Source of the DNA: Platerodrilus igneus
Lineage: Eukaryota; Arthropoda; Insecta; Coleoptera; Lycidae
NCBI GenBank assembly: GCA_036346225.1
Contig: JARFIW010001369.1
Coordinates: 930,001 to 994,000, forward strand
Length of the DNA: 64,000 nt
Reading direction: 5' to 3'
Position 1 is the stretch's first letter. Every line of letters starts with the position of its first letter. This document shows positions 34,181-44,725 of the stretch, in pieces. The notes beneath the pieces are model-generated. The model was not told the origin of the DNA. It saw nothing but the letters and a program-made list of their open reading frames with translations, and made no database searches. Both the position numbers and the translations under genes were made by a program.

Positions 34181-34568
34181 CGCACTTTGGGTAATGAAAC
34201 TCGTTCGGGTTCACCTGATGAACCAGTTGCGATTCGTACTTCATTTGGTTGGTTACTGACAGGCAAATTTGTGTCTCCAGTGACAAGTGGCACGTCATTG
34301 TGTGCATTCGTAGAACCCTTAGAGTCTAGTATCACTAGATTCTGGGAACTGGAAAACATTCCAGACATTCCAACACACAAGTTATCCCCACAAGAGGAAA
34401 TTTGTGCAAACACTTTCGTAGTTATTATTCGAGAGACAAAACAGGTCGTTTCGTTGTATCGTTGCCGTTTAGTGGTCCTGAACCGTTGTTTGTTGGGTCT
34501 CGGGATGTCGCACTTAATCGGTTTTTATTATTAGAACGTCGCTTGAAAAGAATCAGGAATTATACACT

Positions 34569-35467
34569 TTGTATAAACAATTTATGCAAGACTATTCCGA
34601 CAGTGGGCATATGACACCAGTAAATGCTTCAATTAGTAGCAATATTCCATCTCCGGAATATTATATTCCGCACCATGCGGTTATGAAACCGGAAAGCACT
34701 ACTACACAAATTCGAGTGGTGTTTGACGCATCCGCGGTTTGTCCCAGTGGTGGTTCATTGAATGAACATTTGATGCCAGGACCTCCGCTTCAGAAAGATA
34801 TTTTGCTTTGTTGTTGGATTTTCGTTTATATCCCATTGTATTAACTGCCGATATTAAACAGATGTACAGGCAGATTTTTGTTGCTCGAATCATCGGGCTT
34901 ATCAAAAATACTTTGGAGACAACGTCATCAGAGTCAATAGTCGAGTACCAATTGAATACTGTTACCTACGGAGTTACTTCATCACCGTTCTTGGCAATGC
35001 GTGTTATTAAGGAGCTTGCGAATGCTGAAGCACCTAAATATCCAAACGCTGCCAAGGTTTTGTTGTCTGATGTTTATGTCGATGATTTGATTACCGGATG
35101 CAGTTCACCTGATGAAGCTAAACGTCTAGTTTCTGAATTAAATCAGATTTGTGAGGCTGGAGGTTTTACATTGAGAAAATGGAATAGTAACATTGCTAGT
35201 ATCATTGATGATTTACCAGAATCTTATCGTTATCAACAAGCTGTTTCCTTCGAGGAATCTAACAATGTTACCCAAAAGGTATTAGGTTTGCGTTGGCAAC
35301 CGTCGCTTGATCAATTCTTCTATGATACAAATATCATAGACAGACCATGTACTAAAAGAAATATGTTGTCCGAAGTAGCAAGGATCTTTGATCCGTTAGG
35401 GCTATTTAGCGCCTTTAGTATTTTTGGCCAAGCATTTAATACAATCGTTATGGATTTTAGGATTTGA
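34569..35467 (+). pseudogene. BEL/Pao reverse transcriptase
   Basis: The RT begins with YYIPHHAVMKPESTTTQIRV then FDASAVCPSGGSLNEHL and GPPLQKDI. A frame change near 34820 is followed by LTADIKQMYRQIFV (first catalytic Asp). YGVTSSPFLAMRVI leads to LLSDVYVDDLITGC (YVDD active site, about 35070-35100), then EAGGFTLRKWNSN. The catalytic residues are all present, so apart from the frame change the domain looks unharmed. It overlaps the next frame at 35424-35467. Confidence 0.92.
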
Positions 35468-36383
35468 ATGGGATGACAGTCCCCCGTTGACCATAAGTTC
35501 AAAGTGGAAAATTTATTTGCAACAAATCTCGCAATTATCAGACCTTAAAATTCCTCGGTGGATTATTTCTGATGATGTTCAAAATCTACAGCTGCATGCG
35601 TTCTGTGACGCTTCTGAGGCAGGGTATGCTACTGTGATTTACATTCGTACTGTTGACATACAGGGTGATATAAAGGTTGCCTTAGTATGTGCAAAATCTA
35701 GACTTGCGCCCACAAAGCGCATATCGTTGCCAAGACTCGAATTGTGCGGTGCTGTGTTATTGTCTGATGTAGTGGCATTTGTCCAAAATACATATAAAAC
35801 TCGTCTGTCGTTAGATCGTATAGTTGCTTGGTCCGATTCTACAGTCGCTCTGTGTTCGATTCGATCGTCATCTTATAACTGGAAAACTTTTATAAGTAAT
35901 CGGATTTCGCATATTCAGGATCGCGTTCCTCCTGCATCTTGGAACCATGTTCGGTCACATGATAACCCCGCAGACTGCGCCTGTAGAGGGATGTTAGCAT
36001 CAGATTTAGTCAATCATCAGTTATGGTGGACAGGCCCTCCCTGGTTGTCACTTCCAGAAGAAAATTGGCCGGTTACCCACATGCCGAAGTTAATCGATAC
36101 ATCTCCAATAGATGTGGAGAAACGTACATTGGTATTAAATGTTGTTGTGACAGATAATTTTTTAGATTCATTACTAGAGAGATTTTCAAATCTACAAAAA
36201 ATATGTAGAATTGTTTCATATGTTTACCAGTTTGTTCGTAAGTTACAATTTTCTAGACAGGCAGTTGGTGAGAATTTGGATAACGTGTCTGTGTCTCAGC
36301 AACACGCTATGGAATTATTGATTAAGAGAATTCAGCAAGAATCATTTGGTCAGGATATAGAAACTATTAAACGGGTAAGGTAA
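35424..36383 (+). pseudogene. BEL/Pao RNase H-like domain, 319 codons open
   Basis: Pao-type RNase H: LHAFCDASEAGYATVIYIR (first Asp), ALVCAKSRLAPTKRISLPRL then ELCGAVLLSDVV (Glu), VAWSDSTVALCSI (Asp), and NHVRSHDNPADCACRGM (His, Asp). After that come WWTGPPWLSLPEENWP and a region leading to the integrase zinc domain. It is the longest open stretch of the element. It overlaps the RT frame by 44 bases in a different frame, so one indel lies in or near 35424-35467. Confidence 0.92.
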
Positions 36384-36598
36384 TTAGTAAACATCTTCGA
36401 CCTCTTACCCTTTTATCGACTCGCGTGGTTTGTTGAGGGTGGGCAGTCGGCTCAGAAACTCGGAATTACCATATGAAACAAAATTTCCATTGGTACTTCC
36501 TCGCACTCACAGATTAACAGAATTAATCATCTTGGACTGCCATAAAACATACTTACACCCTGGTCTTAAAGCCACACAATTTTACTAACCCAAAATTA

Positions 36599-37130
36599 TT
36601 GGATTTTGTCAGCAAAAGAGTCATACGTCAGTGTTTAAAATCTTGTATTCGATGTTTTAGAGTGAAACCAATTGCTTATTGTCCTCCGATGGGTGATTTG
36701 CCTGCATCAAGGTTTACCTCTGTAAAGGCCTTCCTACACACGGGAGTTGATTTTGGAGGTCCTTTCTGTATTCTCATGAGCCGTAATCGAGGTGAAAGGT
36801 CACTAAAGGCTTACATTTGTTTATTTGTTTGCTTCAGCACAAAGGCTCTTCATTTAGAGCTTGTGTCAAGTTTGTCGGCGGATGCTTTTATAGCCGCGTT
36901 ACGACGCTTTATAGCCCGCCGGGGTAAATGCCTGAAACTCTATTCCGATTGCGGTACTCAATTTTGTTGGAGCATCGAACGAAATCTCGCAACTGATGAC
37001 TCAATCAGCGCATGCTGAAGGAATTGAATTCGTGTTCAATCCTCCCTCAGCCCCTCATTTTGGAGGGTTGTGGGAGGCTGGAATTAAGTCTGTCAAGACA
37101 CATTTAAAAAGATATTATCATACGAGGAAT
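36599..37130 (+). pseudogene. BEL/Pao integrase core
   Basis: CLKSCIRCFRVKPI carries the C-C half of the zinc domain. FLHTGVDFGGPF gives the first catalytic Asp, ALHLELVSSLSADAFIAAL is the usual strand-helix block, and LYSDCGTQF gives the second Asp (normally SDNGTNF). After a frame change near 37015, [20 protein letters not shown] gives the Glu. All three catalytic residues are visible. It would insert the DNA copy at a 5-bp staggered cut. Confidence 0.9.
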
Positions 37131-37279
37131 TAAACACGGTTTTAATTCAGGTTGAAGCCATCTTAAATTCAAGGCCTCTGTGCCCCATGAGCTCAGTTCC
37201 GAATGATTTTTCATTTTAAGTCCGTCCCATTTTTGAATATAGCGCCTGTTTCTGTCATACCCGATCCAGTTCTCCTTGA

Positions 37280-37588
37280 GTTGGAAATATCAAAATTAGA
37301 TCGTTGGCAACTTATTCAACGCATCCAACAATCATTTTGGAAGCGTTGGCGTAATGAATATCTGCATTCTTTGCAACAGAAGGCAAAATGGTTTACCCTA
37401 CTTCTGAGGCGAAAATTGGAACGTTAGTCTTAATTCATGACAATCAAGTCGCACCTTTACATTGGAAATTAGGGCGCATAGAAAAACTGTATGTTGGTTC
37501 AGACAACATTAGCCGCGTGGCAGGTGTGAAAACAATGCAAGGTTTTCTCAAAAGACCACTTGTTAAACTATGTCCTCTTCCTTTGTAA
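37280..37588 (+). pseudogene. BEL/Pao integrase-associated C-terminal domain
   Basis: IQRIQQSFWKRWRNEYLHSL then QQKAKW, and after a shift GTLVLIHDNQVAPLHWKLGR, VGSDNISRVAGVKT and RPLVKLCPLP. This is the conserved C-terminal block that ends BEL/Pao polyproteins. The stop at 37588 is the natural end. Confidence 0.88.
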
Positions 37589-37674
37589 AAATAGTTTTAG
37601 TGTTTCTCGTAAGTGTATACGTATAAGTATTTGTTGCCGTTTACTTTTAAAATAAGTTGCTTCACACTTATTTT

Positions 37675-37683
37675 GGTGGGCGG
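37675..37683 (+). other. Polypurine tract
   Basis: GGTGGGCGG lies two bases before the 3' LTR start; plus-strand DNA synthesis would start here. Confidence 0.65.
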
Positions 37684-37685
37684 TA

Positions 37686-38074
37686 TGTTTAGGCTTATTT
37701 ACCCTATTTACACGTTTTACCTTAAGCTTATAGATATTAATTAATGTCGCTTATCCTTTAACCTAACAGTACTTCACCCTTCCTATAATCCGGTTCTATC
37801 CATACCTACCTACAAGAAAAGGGACTAAATGGTGAGAAAGGACAGAACTTTCAGTGCTTCGAAAGTCGTAGCAAGCGTCACATGTACGCAATATGTTGTC
37901 GTGGTTATTTTGCAGTAATTAGTGCCGTACAATCGGTTCGTGTGCTAATTAACATTACTACAGTCCGCAATCAATTAATAGTTTCGTTACATTGATCGAC
38001 CAGCGTTGAATCAAGATCGCAGTCATTAAAGGTAGGTGAATTCCATATCATTGGTTCATCCCTTTATCCCTACA
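37686..38074 (+). repeat. BEL/Pao 3' LTR
   Basis: Partner of 31539-31929, about 99% identical by eye; opens TGTTTAGGC and ends CCTACA. Confidence 0.95.
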
Positions 38075-38378
38075 GATTTCTTTCTATTACTTTCAGAGTC
38101 ATTTTCTGTACAAATAAAAGACGTTCTTCCTTAAAATTTGACTTTACAGTATCTGATGCTTTACTTTCATTAAGGCTGCGCCTTGCTGCAAAACAAATGT
38201 TCAAATCAGTGATTGGTAAAAGATTACACTTCTGGGTGACATAAACTTTCATTAACTTTATTTCAACTGTTTTCTCTAAAACACAATTTTTAATAAATCT
38301 CTTCATTAAGCCATGAAGCATCAAAACCATTTCTTCGTACAGGAAGGGTGCCATTGGCCTACCAGCCTGGAATCTCAT
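38075..38378 (-). pseudogene. Transposon-like ORF, N-terminal part seen (split by BEL/Pao)
   Basis: The minus strand from 38378 reads MRFQAGRPMAPFLYEEMVLM, LMKRFIKNCVLE, DLNICFAARRSLNES and RLLFVQKMTLKVIERN, then meets the insertion. It resembles a family of uncharacterised transposon-derived proteins with blocks of the form PFL.EDL...LM.RFVK..V and DIGFAA. No zinc finger or DDE block is seen in the window. Terminal sequence of a DNA transposon lies about 300 bases upstream (ends at 38674), so the ORF probably belongs to that element. The N-terminal start is uncertain. Confidence 0.55.
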
Positions 38379-38539
38379 TTAAAACCCTGCACTCTGATGC
38401 CACTAAAATGAAAAACCCAATTTTGATTCTAAAAGCTGGAACTGGTTTAAGGAATGGAAAAAAAACAAACATACTTTCTTTTAGCAGGCTACATTTTTTT
38501 TAAGTAAAAAAAAGGAAAAAATATTTTTAAATTGATTTT

Positions 38540-38674
38540 CGTTATTTTAGAAAATTTTCCAGACATTCACCACGGAAATGCAAATGTCCCTCACATTTCC
38601 CCGACTTTTCCGTCCAAATAAATTTCCCGGACTTTTCTAGATTATCCAGGTTTTCCATATGGGTAGACACTCTG
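38540..38674 (-). repeat. DNA-transposon terminal sequence
   Basis: On the minus strand it begins at 38674 with CAGAGTGTCTACCC, then ATGGAAAACCTGG and AAAGTCCGGG. CAGxGTGTCTAC plus AAAACCTGGAAAAGTC is a terminal pattern I associate with hAT-like elements. The opposite end was not found; a related scrap is at 27195. Confidence 0.45.
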
Positions 38675-39177
38675 ACAAAGGGATTGCCCACCAAAAAGCG
38701 CATATTTATGTTTTTGAGTATATTTTAAATTATTCAAAAACAATAAAAATAGATTTTAGCAAAATGAATTTGGCAATGGTATATAAGACAACCGAGAAGA
38801 TTTTCTCGTAGTTAATCATAGATTTTGAACATATCACGGTATTTACAAATATGGAAAACATGTTACAGTAGAAACACTAGGTTTCTGTGGTTTTTCTGGA
38901 AACTCGCTATACTGATCGGCATAAGAAACAACAAGTGAATAAAACAAAGGAATACTGAACCCGAATTTAAAGTTTATAAAATCAATAAGACTCGCACAAC
39001 TGTAACTTTAAATATCGATTTTAAATATATGCAGTTTATGTTTGTTAAACTGCAGTTTAAAAGGAGAGAGTGAAAACTTTAATTGGAATAAATTCTGTAA
39101 CTTAATAAAAAATGGTTATCGCGAAATTCTTGAAACAATTTTTATTTTCAATGCGCATATCACAAAGAGGTTTGTGT
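38675..39177. other. No gene recognised
   Basis: AT-rich spacer between a transposon end and a foldback element. Confidence 0.35.
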
Positions 39178-39797
39178 ATTTTTTTTAATTATCTAGGAGG
39201 TTGCAGAAACCCCCCAACTTTTTAAAATGGAAGGATAGGTTGCTTAATTTTTTAAATCATAAAGCATTTTCAATTACACATACAATTACGTATTTTTTTG
39301 TTACTTTTTATAAGCAATGTGTCAGGAAAAATATAAAATAGGCAAATGTTTTCTGAAACCAATTTAATGTACATATTTGTTTCTTACTTGTTAAACCACA
39401 ATAACAATTCCATACTTTATCAAACCTGCTCGATAATTTGTTGGCCAATTTGCATTGAATGTGATTGATTTGTTAGTACTTCTTTTCATTTCAACGTGTA
39501 AATTAAAAACCAAAAGTAAGAAAATGACCTATTTAATCGAGACGTATTGTATCAAAATTTTAATAATGATCGGATATGGGGGCAGAAGTCAAACACATAC
39601 AGCAGTTGCTTGTTTGTTTGCTCAAGTTCATGCAGAATTACTCGAAGTACAATAGCGAAATCGAAACTCGATTTTTACACTCCTTATAAAAAGTAACAAA
39701 AAAATACGTAATTGTATCTGCCATGAAAAATCCTAGCCTTCCGTACAAATAAAAATAGCTGAGGGTTGCTGCAACCACCGAGATAATTAAAAAATAA
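39178..39797. mobile_element. Foldback/MITE-like element with long inverted ends
   Basis: 39180-39318 and 39675-39795 are imperfect inverted copies. The left reads TTTTTTAATTATCTAGGAGG, TTGCAGAAACC, and its inner part ends ACAATTACGTATTTTTTTG then TTACTTTTTATAAG. The complement of the right arm reads the same with CTCGGTGG and GCAGCAACC. The inner ~30 bases match almost perfectly. No transposase is encoded between the arms. Target duplications are not clear in the AT-rich flanks. Confidence 0.7.
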
Positions 39798-40355
39798 CAA
39801 TATGTCCCATCGAAAATAAATGTGAACGCAACACTTGAAAATGTTACAAGGTAAAGGATTTTTAAAAGAATTTAGTGATCCAGTTGTGCTCTATTAGTTA
39901 TTAACTTAAACGACATATTCACACAAATGTGCTCTTCAATATGTCTTACACGAGGAATCCTGCATCCTACAAATTCTGAAAAATTTTTAAACATAAAGAA
40001 ATGAAAGTGTTCAACTATTTTTTGAAGTAGCCTTAAGTAGAGTAAACTATCAACCGATCACCACAAGGAATGCACTAGGGCACAATTTATACCAGAACAA
40101 GTTTTTGAAAAATATAAAGTCCTTTTTATGTAGTTGCTCTTTCAAAGTATATTAGTACTCGTTTTCTAGCAATTAATAACATTTGTCACATTAATAGATG
40201 TATTAAAATTCATCACTTACTACGAAAAGTTCGTGGTTCTTTAAGTACAGTAAAACCTCGATATAACAGACTAATAGGAGGGGTGGTGGTGGGTGGGTAG
40301 GGGTGGGGTGTAAAAGTGTCCGTTATAGCCGAAAATCCGTTATATAAAAATAGGT

Positions 40356-41403
40356 TTAAAATAAATCAAAAAACCTTTTTTTGACAGTACTCTGTATGTA
40401 AGTGTCCGCGATAGAATTTCGCGGTTTGTCGATGTACACTCTTGACTTAAGGAACCCCCATAAAAAGAAGTCTGCTGGTGTCACGTCCGGTGACCTGGGG
40501 CGCCAGGGGAAGTCACCATATCGACTTATGACTTTTCCTGAGAAAATGCGCCTCAAAATGTTCGTTGATATTCAGGAAGTGTGTGGTATTGCACCATCTT
40601 GCTGAAACCACGTGGATTCGTTTAGCCACTCAATGTTCTCCAACCGGGGTTCCAAAAAATCTTCCAACATAGCCGAATAAATTTGAGAATTCACTGTTGC
40701 TGTTTGGTGATTTGTGTTTTCGAAAAAATAAGGGCCAGTAATTCCTTTTGCACTTATTCCACACCAAATAGTAACTTTTTCTGAGGGTAGTGGCTTTTCA
40801 TGCAACTGTACTGGATTCGCCCAAGCTCAATACCGACAGTTCTGCTTATTTACCGATCCATCCAGTAAAAAACGTGCCTCATTAAAAAAGATTATGTATT
40901 CATAACCTCGTGAACAAAAAAATCGATCGAGCCAGCCTCAATCTATAGTCGGCTTAATTTTTTGAGTGATCTGAATTTTGTATGGATGAAACGCTAAATC
41001 TTTTTTGATTATTTGGTGTACAGATGTTTTCTTTAACTGTAATGATGCGGACCGTTTTCGTATCGAGCGCCGGGGATTTGCGATTATGTCAAGCCGAACT
41101 GTTTCAATGTGTTCATCATTTCTTACTGTTCGTGATGCTCCTGGTCCGTGCCCCACTACAGAGTCTTGTTCACGAAAACTTCGGACACAATTAACAATAA
41201 GTTGCAAACACTCTATGTCAAAACGGGAATCGTTATTCTTAATATGCCTCAATAGCAAACGCACGGTGCTCTGCCGACCAACGATCCATGGCTACTGAAA
41301 TCCGCACGGCTCTCGCGTCGATTGAATACCCTTCCTAGCCCATCCGACACCGCATACGTCAGTTATTCACATTTAAAGTTGAAAATTCTTTTACGGACAC
41401 CCT
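40356..41403 (-). pseudogene. Mariner-type transposase nested in Tigger, C-terminally truncated
   Basis: Minus strand: helix-turn-helix part with HIETVRLDIIANPRRSIRKR and AFHPYKIQITQKIKP (about 41264-40938). Then VTIWCGISAKGITGPYFFE, VNSQIYSAMLEDFLEPRLE and TWFQQDGAIPHT (second Asp; 40805-40572). After a frame change comes GKVISRYGDFPWRPRSPDVT then PADFFLWG (third Asp), ending in KPRNSIADTYIQS. The C-terminal tail (GRHLxDIIF, present in the 4-kb copy) is missing. AAGGGTGTCCGTAAAAG at 41403 reading left is a likely terminal repeat; the other end is lost. It lies 3' of the Tigger coding region, so it inserted there later. Confidence 0.82.
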
Positions 41404-41579
41404 TTATTTAGATATAGATAAAAATACAAAACACAAAACATAATTCTATTTAATTGTCTTCGGATACTCGTCTGAAGTGACGTTGCTGTTTGATATCGAC
41501 GCGCTTGCTTTCGGTAATCGTACTTTAAAATAGGAATCAAGTTTTGTTTGTACTTTAGAAGTTTGCCGTTTTCTTATAA

Positions 41580-42840
41580 TTAACTCTTGAAAATTAACAA
41601 AATGTCTAGAAACGGTTGAACTTCGTTATCGGACAAATAGTCAATAAATGTTATTAGATTGTCTAGATGTGATCTGATCACTGATAACTTCATTTTTGGC
41701 AGTGTTGTTGCTTCTTCTTCGCTATATTCACTTCCATCGTCATTTTCTAAGTTCATAACTTCAACTGCTATTTCACTTTCAGTCATGATATTATACCCAG
41801 GGTCACCTTCATCTTCTTCTGGCCGTTGTAAAACATCTTCCTCAGCTACTTCTTCTCTTGTATTATTATCAATTATGCTACAGAAATCAACAACTTCTAA
41901 CCCTTCTAAGTCTATGTCTGCATCTTGGTCATCAAACAAATTCTTCCAACCATTTTTTAATGTTTGCTCTTTCACCTCTTTCCATGCTGCAGCAAAATCA
42001 AAAATTGTTGATTTTAAATTTAAATTTTGCAAGTTACGCTGTCCTCTTGTATCTTCTGCTTTATCTTTATCTTTCAAACTATCATTACTTCATCTAAAAA
42101 CTTTCTGCGATAAATTCGTTTGGTTGCCAAATTTATTCCCTAATCCATGGGTTGAATAGGCCACGTTGTATTTTTTGGCAAAAAGTTATAATATGAAACG
42201 GACAGATGATGCATTGTATCTTTTAAAACTCTAGCTTTACGAGATTTGCTAACAATTACAGGAGCCAATCTATGCGATCATCGGCGTTTGCACAAAGCAG
42301 TGCCAAGATCTTGTCCTTGCTGATTTTTCTTCCAGAATTCGATTTGTCATATTTGGAGGCTTGTGTGCTTTCAGACAAAGTACGTCATAACAAACCAGTT
42401 CCGTCAGCACTCTGAGATTCTAATAGCATTTCGTTATTTATATATTCTATTAATGTTTGCCTAAAAGGTTCAATTTCTTCTTTTGGTGCACTTGAAGCTT
42501 CGCTTTTTATTTTTATTAATGATTCCGTACATTTTGCGAAAGCGCCAGAGCCATCCATTACTTGCTCTGAATGGTATGGTCATACGATTTGCTAATTTAA
42601 TTGCAGCAGATTTCAATTCGACTGCCCGGTCCCGGAACCCCACAAAATCGCTGTTGGCCGTACCATTTTAAAATTGCTTCATTAAGCGAAGTTTCACGAG
42701 CCAATCTCATTAGTTTTCTGGGATTGCTGCTTTCTCCTGCATCACACATCAACGCCAATTTATTTATTTTGCTTTTGTTTTTTATGTCCGAAACAGTTTG
42801 CTTTGTTATGCTATGTTCACATATACGAGATGCAGACACT
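41580..42840 (-). pseudogene. Tigger/pogo transposase with CENP-B-type domain, broken
   Basis: The minus-strand N-terminal part (42839-42597) shows ICEHSITKQTVSDIKNKSKI (helix-turn-helix) and SLNEAILKWYGQQRFCGVPG (the CENP-B-type DNA-binding domain, normally WF.QQR..G.P..G). In the middle (about 42120-42200) LPKNTTWPIQPMD matches the end of the DDE core (LPPNTTSLIQPMD), followed by KRIYRRKFLDEVM. The C-terminal part (42077-41580) has TIFDFAAAWKEVKEQTLKNG then WKNLF and an acidic region ending near EVQPFLDIL. Between about 42210 and 42600 the catalytic core is degraded by stops and shifts. Confidence 0.85.
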
Positions 42841-43043
42841 CAAGACTCTAACTTTTGTATAATTTCTAATTTTTTATTGATCGTTAGATGATTCTTTTCC
42901 GTTTGTCCATATTTAAAGGATAGGGTTGCGAAAATTTCAATTTATTTACTGGAGTACCAACTGCGTATATTTACTTCGAGTAAACAAGTTAAACTGTTGT
43001 AGAGTTGCGTGAATCCCCGGCCAGCATGTAAACACCAGTGTGC

Positions 43044-43616
43044 TGTGTCACAACCTATGCGACTTACATATCCCCCAAATTAGAATATATATGTAATTAA
43101 ATGAAACTATTAAGAAACTTAAGTTAGATGCAACAATATAGTTCAAGGATATAAAAAGAAAAGGTTAATGAAAGTTCACAAGCAAGTTGTGAGAACGGAT
43201 GTGAATACAATGTGATACTGCAGGTGCAGGTCACAGTAAGTTATAAAACCGCAATTATTAGAATTTGTATTGTATAAATGAATAAAGAAATAAGCAGATA
43301 TGAGCTCTGCATTCACACGAGAAATGTGAGTGGCAGGGACAACATAAATACCCTGGAGAGCCCAAGAGGGTCGGTCAGTCTTGAGCTTCTCAACTTTAAC
43401 ATTGTTGTTAGTTCAGCTACTCGTCGTAATTTAGTTTGATTAAAATAGTAACTTAGAATATTTTTGATCCAGGAACTTTTAATTAAAAAATTAATATTGT
43501 AATTCAGTTTAAATAAATATTGTTAGAAGAGTTTTGGAAGAAGGCTTTTTAAAAAAGCAGCTCCCAAGGCCCAAAACCTAACTCGCGTTATTATATCAGG
43601 GAATCCCCTAATATAC
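43044..43616 (+). mobile_element. Possible solo LTR inside the Tigger element
   Basis: The 5' untranslated part of the Tigger element is interrupted by about 570 bases beginning TGTCACAACCTATGCG. An ACATAAATACCCTGG promoter-like block lies at about 43343, a GTCAGTCTTGAGC start region follows, and AATAAATATTG lies near 43512; CCCAAAACCTAACTCGCG precedes the end. The TATA-like box, leader and polyadenylation signal order resembles an LTR. The right end is uncertain and no target duplication was found. Confidence 0.38.
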
Positions 43617-43833
43617 TATCGCTCCAGCTAGGCGCAGTCTACGACTAGGAAAGCAAGATGTCTCAAATTCTAGTGCTAGACGTATAACGTGATTATCATG
43701 GTCGCTAAAAATTTACATGCGGTGACACTTGAATTTAAGCATGTATAATATTAAAGGGCGTTTTTAATTTTTTTACATTTGACAAGATTTTTGTCCGTTA
43801 AATAGAGGTTCGTTATATCTAGGTTTTACGGTA

Positions 43834-44543
43834 ATTTATAAAAATGCTACCGTATATCCCTATATATTTAATGTCAAAATGCAACGCCTGAAAGAGAAGT
43901 ACAATTAATTTTTGCAATGAGCGACATCAGCTACCGAACCAGATATGACATCTTTAAAGAAACTTATAAAATGCTTTCTCTAATAACAACTTATGTTCAT
44001 AAAAAGTGTCAGTAGTACGTAGTTTTTGTTGCCCAAAGAGAATAAAAAAATTATGAAGGACCTACTTTCAACGTTAGCAAAGATTTCAATTGAAAAAACT
44101 TCTTTTAATAATAATATCCATTTCTAACAGTGACCTAACCTATCATTGCAGCCATGTCATTACTGCCGCGAGACGCTCGAGTTATTTGCCATTCAACAAA
44201 TTTATAAGGGTATTATTAATTTGATAACCCTAAGGATCTAAGGACAAACCTTATGTTTAAAAAATCTCTATTTTTCTTATAAGTTGTTAGTTTAAAATCT
44301 TTCGACGGGGGTGTACCTTCTTTAAAATTGCTTCATCTATTATGAAAATCATAAGCCGCTATCGTTTGTCTTTGTCTTTAATTATCAATTTAATTAATTT
44401 ACTTTGAACAGTACATCTCCATCGCTAATTCTACTAATAAGTTAACCATACGTATCAAAGTGGTTAATTGTTCTGTAGAACGAACCATAAGAAGATTTAA
44501 TTATACCCAATAAGAACAAAACGGTCATTATTCTTGTACTTAC
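43834..44543. other. No gene recognised (probable intron)
   Basis: AT-rich, directly downstream (minus strand) of the immunoglobulin exon donor site, so probably its intron. Confidence 0.4.
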
Positions 44544-44725
44544 CAAATACTTTTAACCGAATCATATGGGCATGAACAACAGTATCGTTCCTTAAAAGGC
44601 AAGTGTAGTTTCCAGCATCATCTGCTGTTACACTGCGTGTGTACACGGTCTGATTGGCATTTTCAGGATAAATTATCAGCTGAGAAACGGTACTATGCCA
44701 TGGATATGGTATTCCATCTTTGTAC
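44544..44725 (-). CDS. Immunoglobulin-domain exon of a host gene
   Basis: A 182-base minus-strand exon: acceptor TTTTGTTATAG just before 44725, donor GTAAGTAC just after 44544. The first base G completes a codon begun in the previous exon; if that codon is TG-G the protein reads W-YKDGIPYPW, the usual W-Y-K-D-G of an immunoglobulin C strand. HSTVSQLIIYPENANQTVYT, RSVTADDAGNYTC and LLRNDTVVHAHMIRLKVF follow; D-A-G-N-Y-T-C is the hallmark F strand, where the Cys closes the domain disulphide. One N-linked glycosylation site (NQT) and two others (NYT, NDT) fit an extracellular protein. Introns are phase 2 upstream and phase 1 downstream. The gene is not identified and I see no other exon here. 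Confidence 0.85.

Larger units (their letters stand above)
31539..38074 (+). mobile_element. BEL/Pao LTR retrotransposon, complete but frame-broken
   Basis: The element is 6,536 bp with two near-identical LTRs (31539-31929, 37686-38074) and GATTT target duplications. The internal order is gag, zinc knuckles, aspartic protease, reverse transcriptase, Pao-type RNase H, integrase and the C-terminal integrase-associated domain, which is the BEL/Pao layout. A purine-rich GGTGGGCGG at 37675-37683 precedes the 3' LTR as polypurine tract. TGGTTCC at about 31933 could be the primer site, but the tRNA is not identified. No envelope gene is seen. The coding region changes frame repeatedly. It sits inside an older minus-strand transposon ORF. 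Confidence 0.95.
40248..43831 (-). mobile_element. Tigger/pogo-type DNA transposon
   Basis: It is flanked by TA on both sides (40246-40247 and 43832-43833). The left end reads CAGTAAAACCTCGATATAAC; the complement of the right end reads CCGTAAAACCTAGATATAAC. TGTCCGTTATA lies inside the left end and a TTAACGGACA (complement) at the matching right position. These ends, the TA duplication and the CENP-B-like transposase on the minus strand define a Tigger/pogo element, 3,584 bp including inserts. A mariner-type transposase lies at 40356-41403 and an LTR-like insert at about 43040-43615. Confidence 0.85.

Noticed and set aside
41659..42159. Ser-rich plus-strand ORF of 166 codons
   Set aside because: Antisense of the Tigger transposase C-terminal region, where acidic Glu/Asp codons read as Ser on the other strand.
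43151..43300. tRNA or small RNA near the putative LTR in the Tigger element
   Set aside because: No cloverleaf or box B could be formed; the block reads better as LTR promoter and leader.
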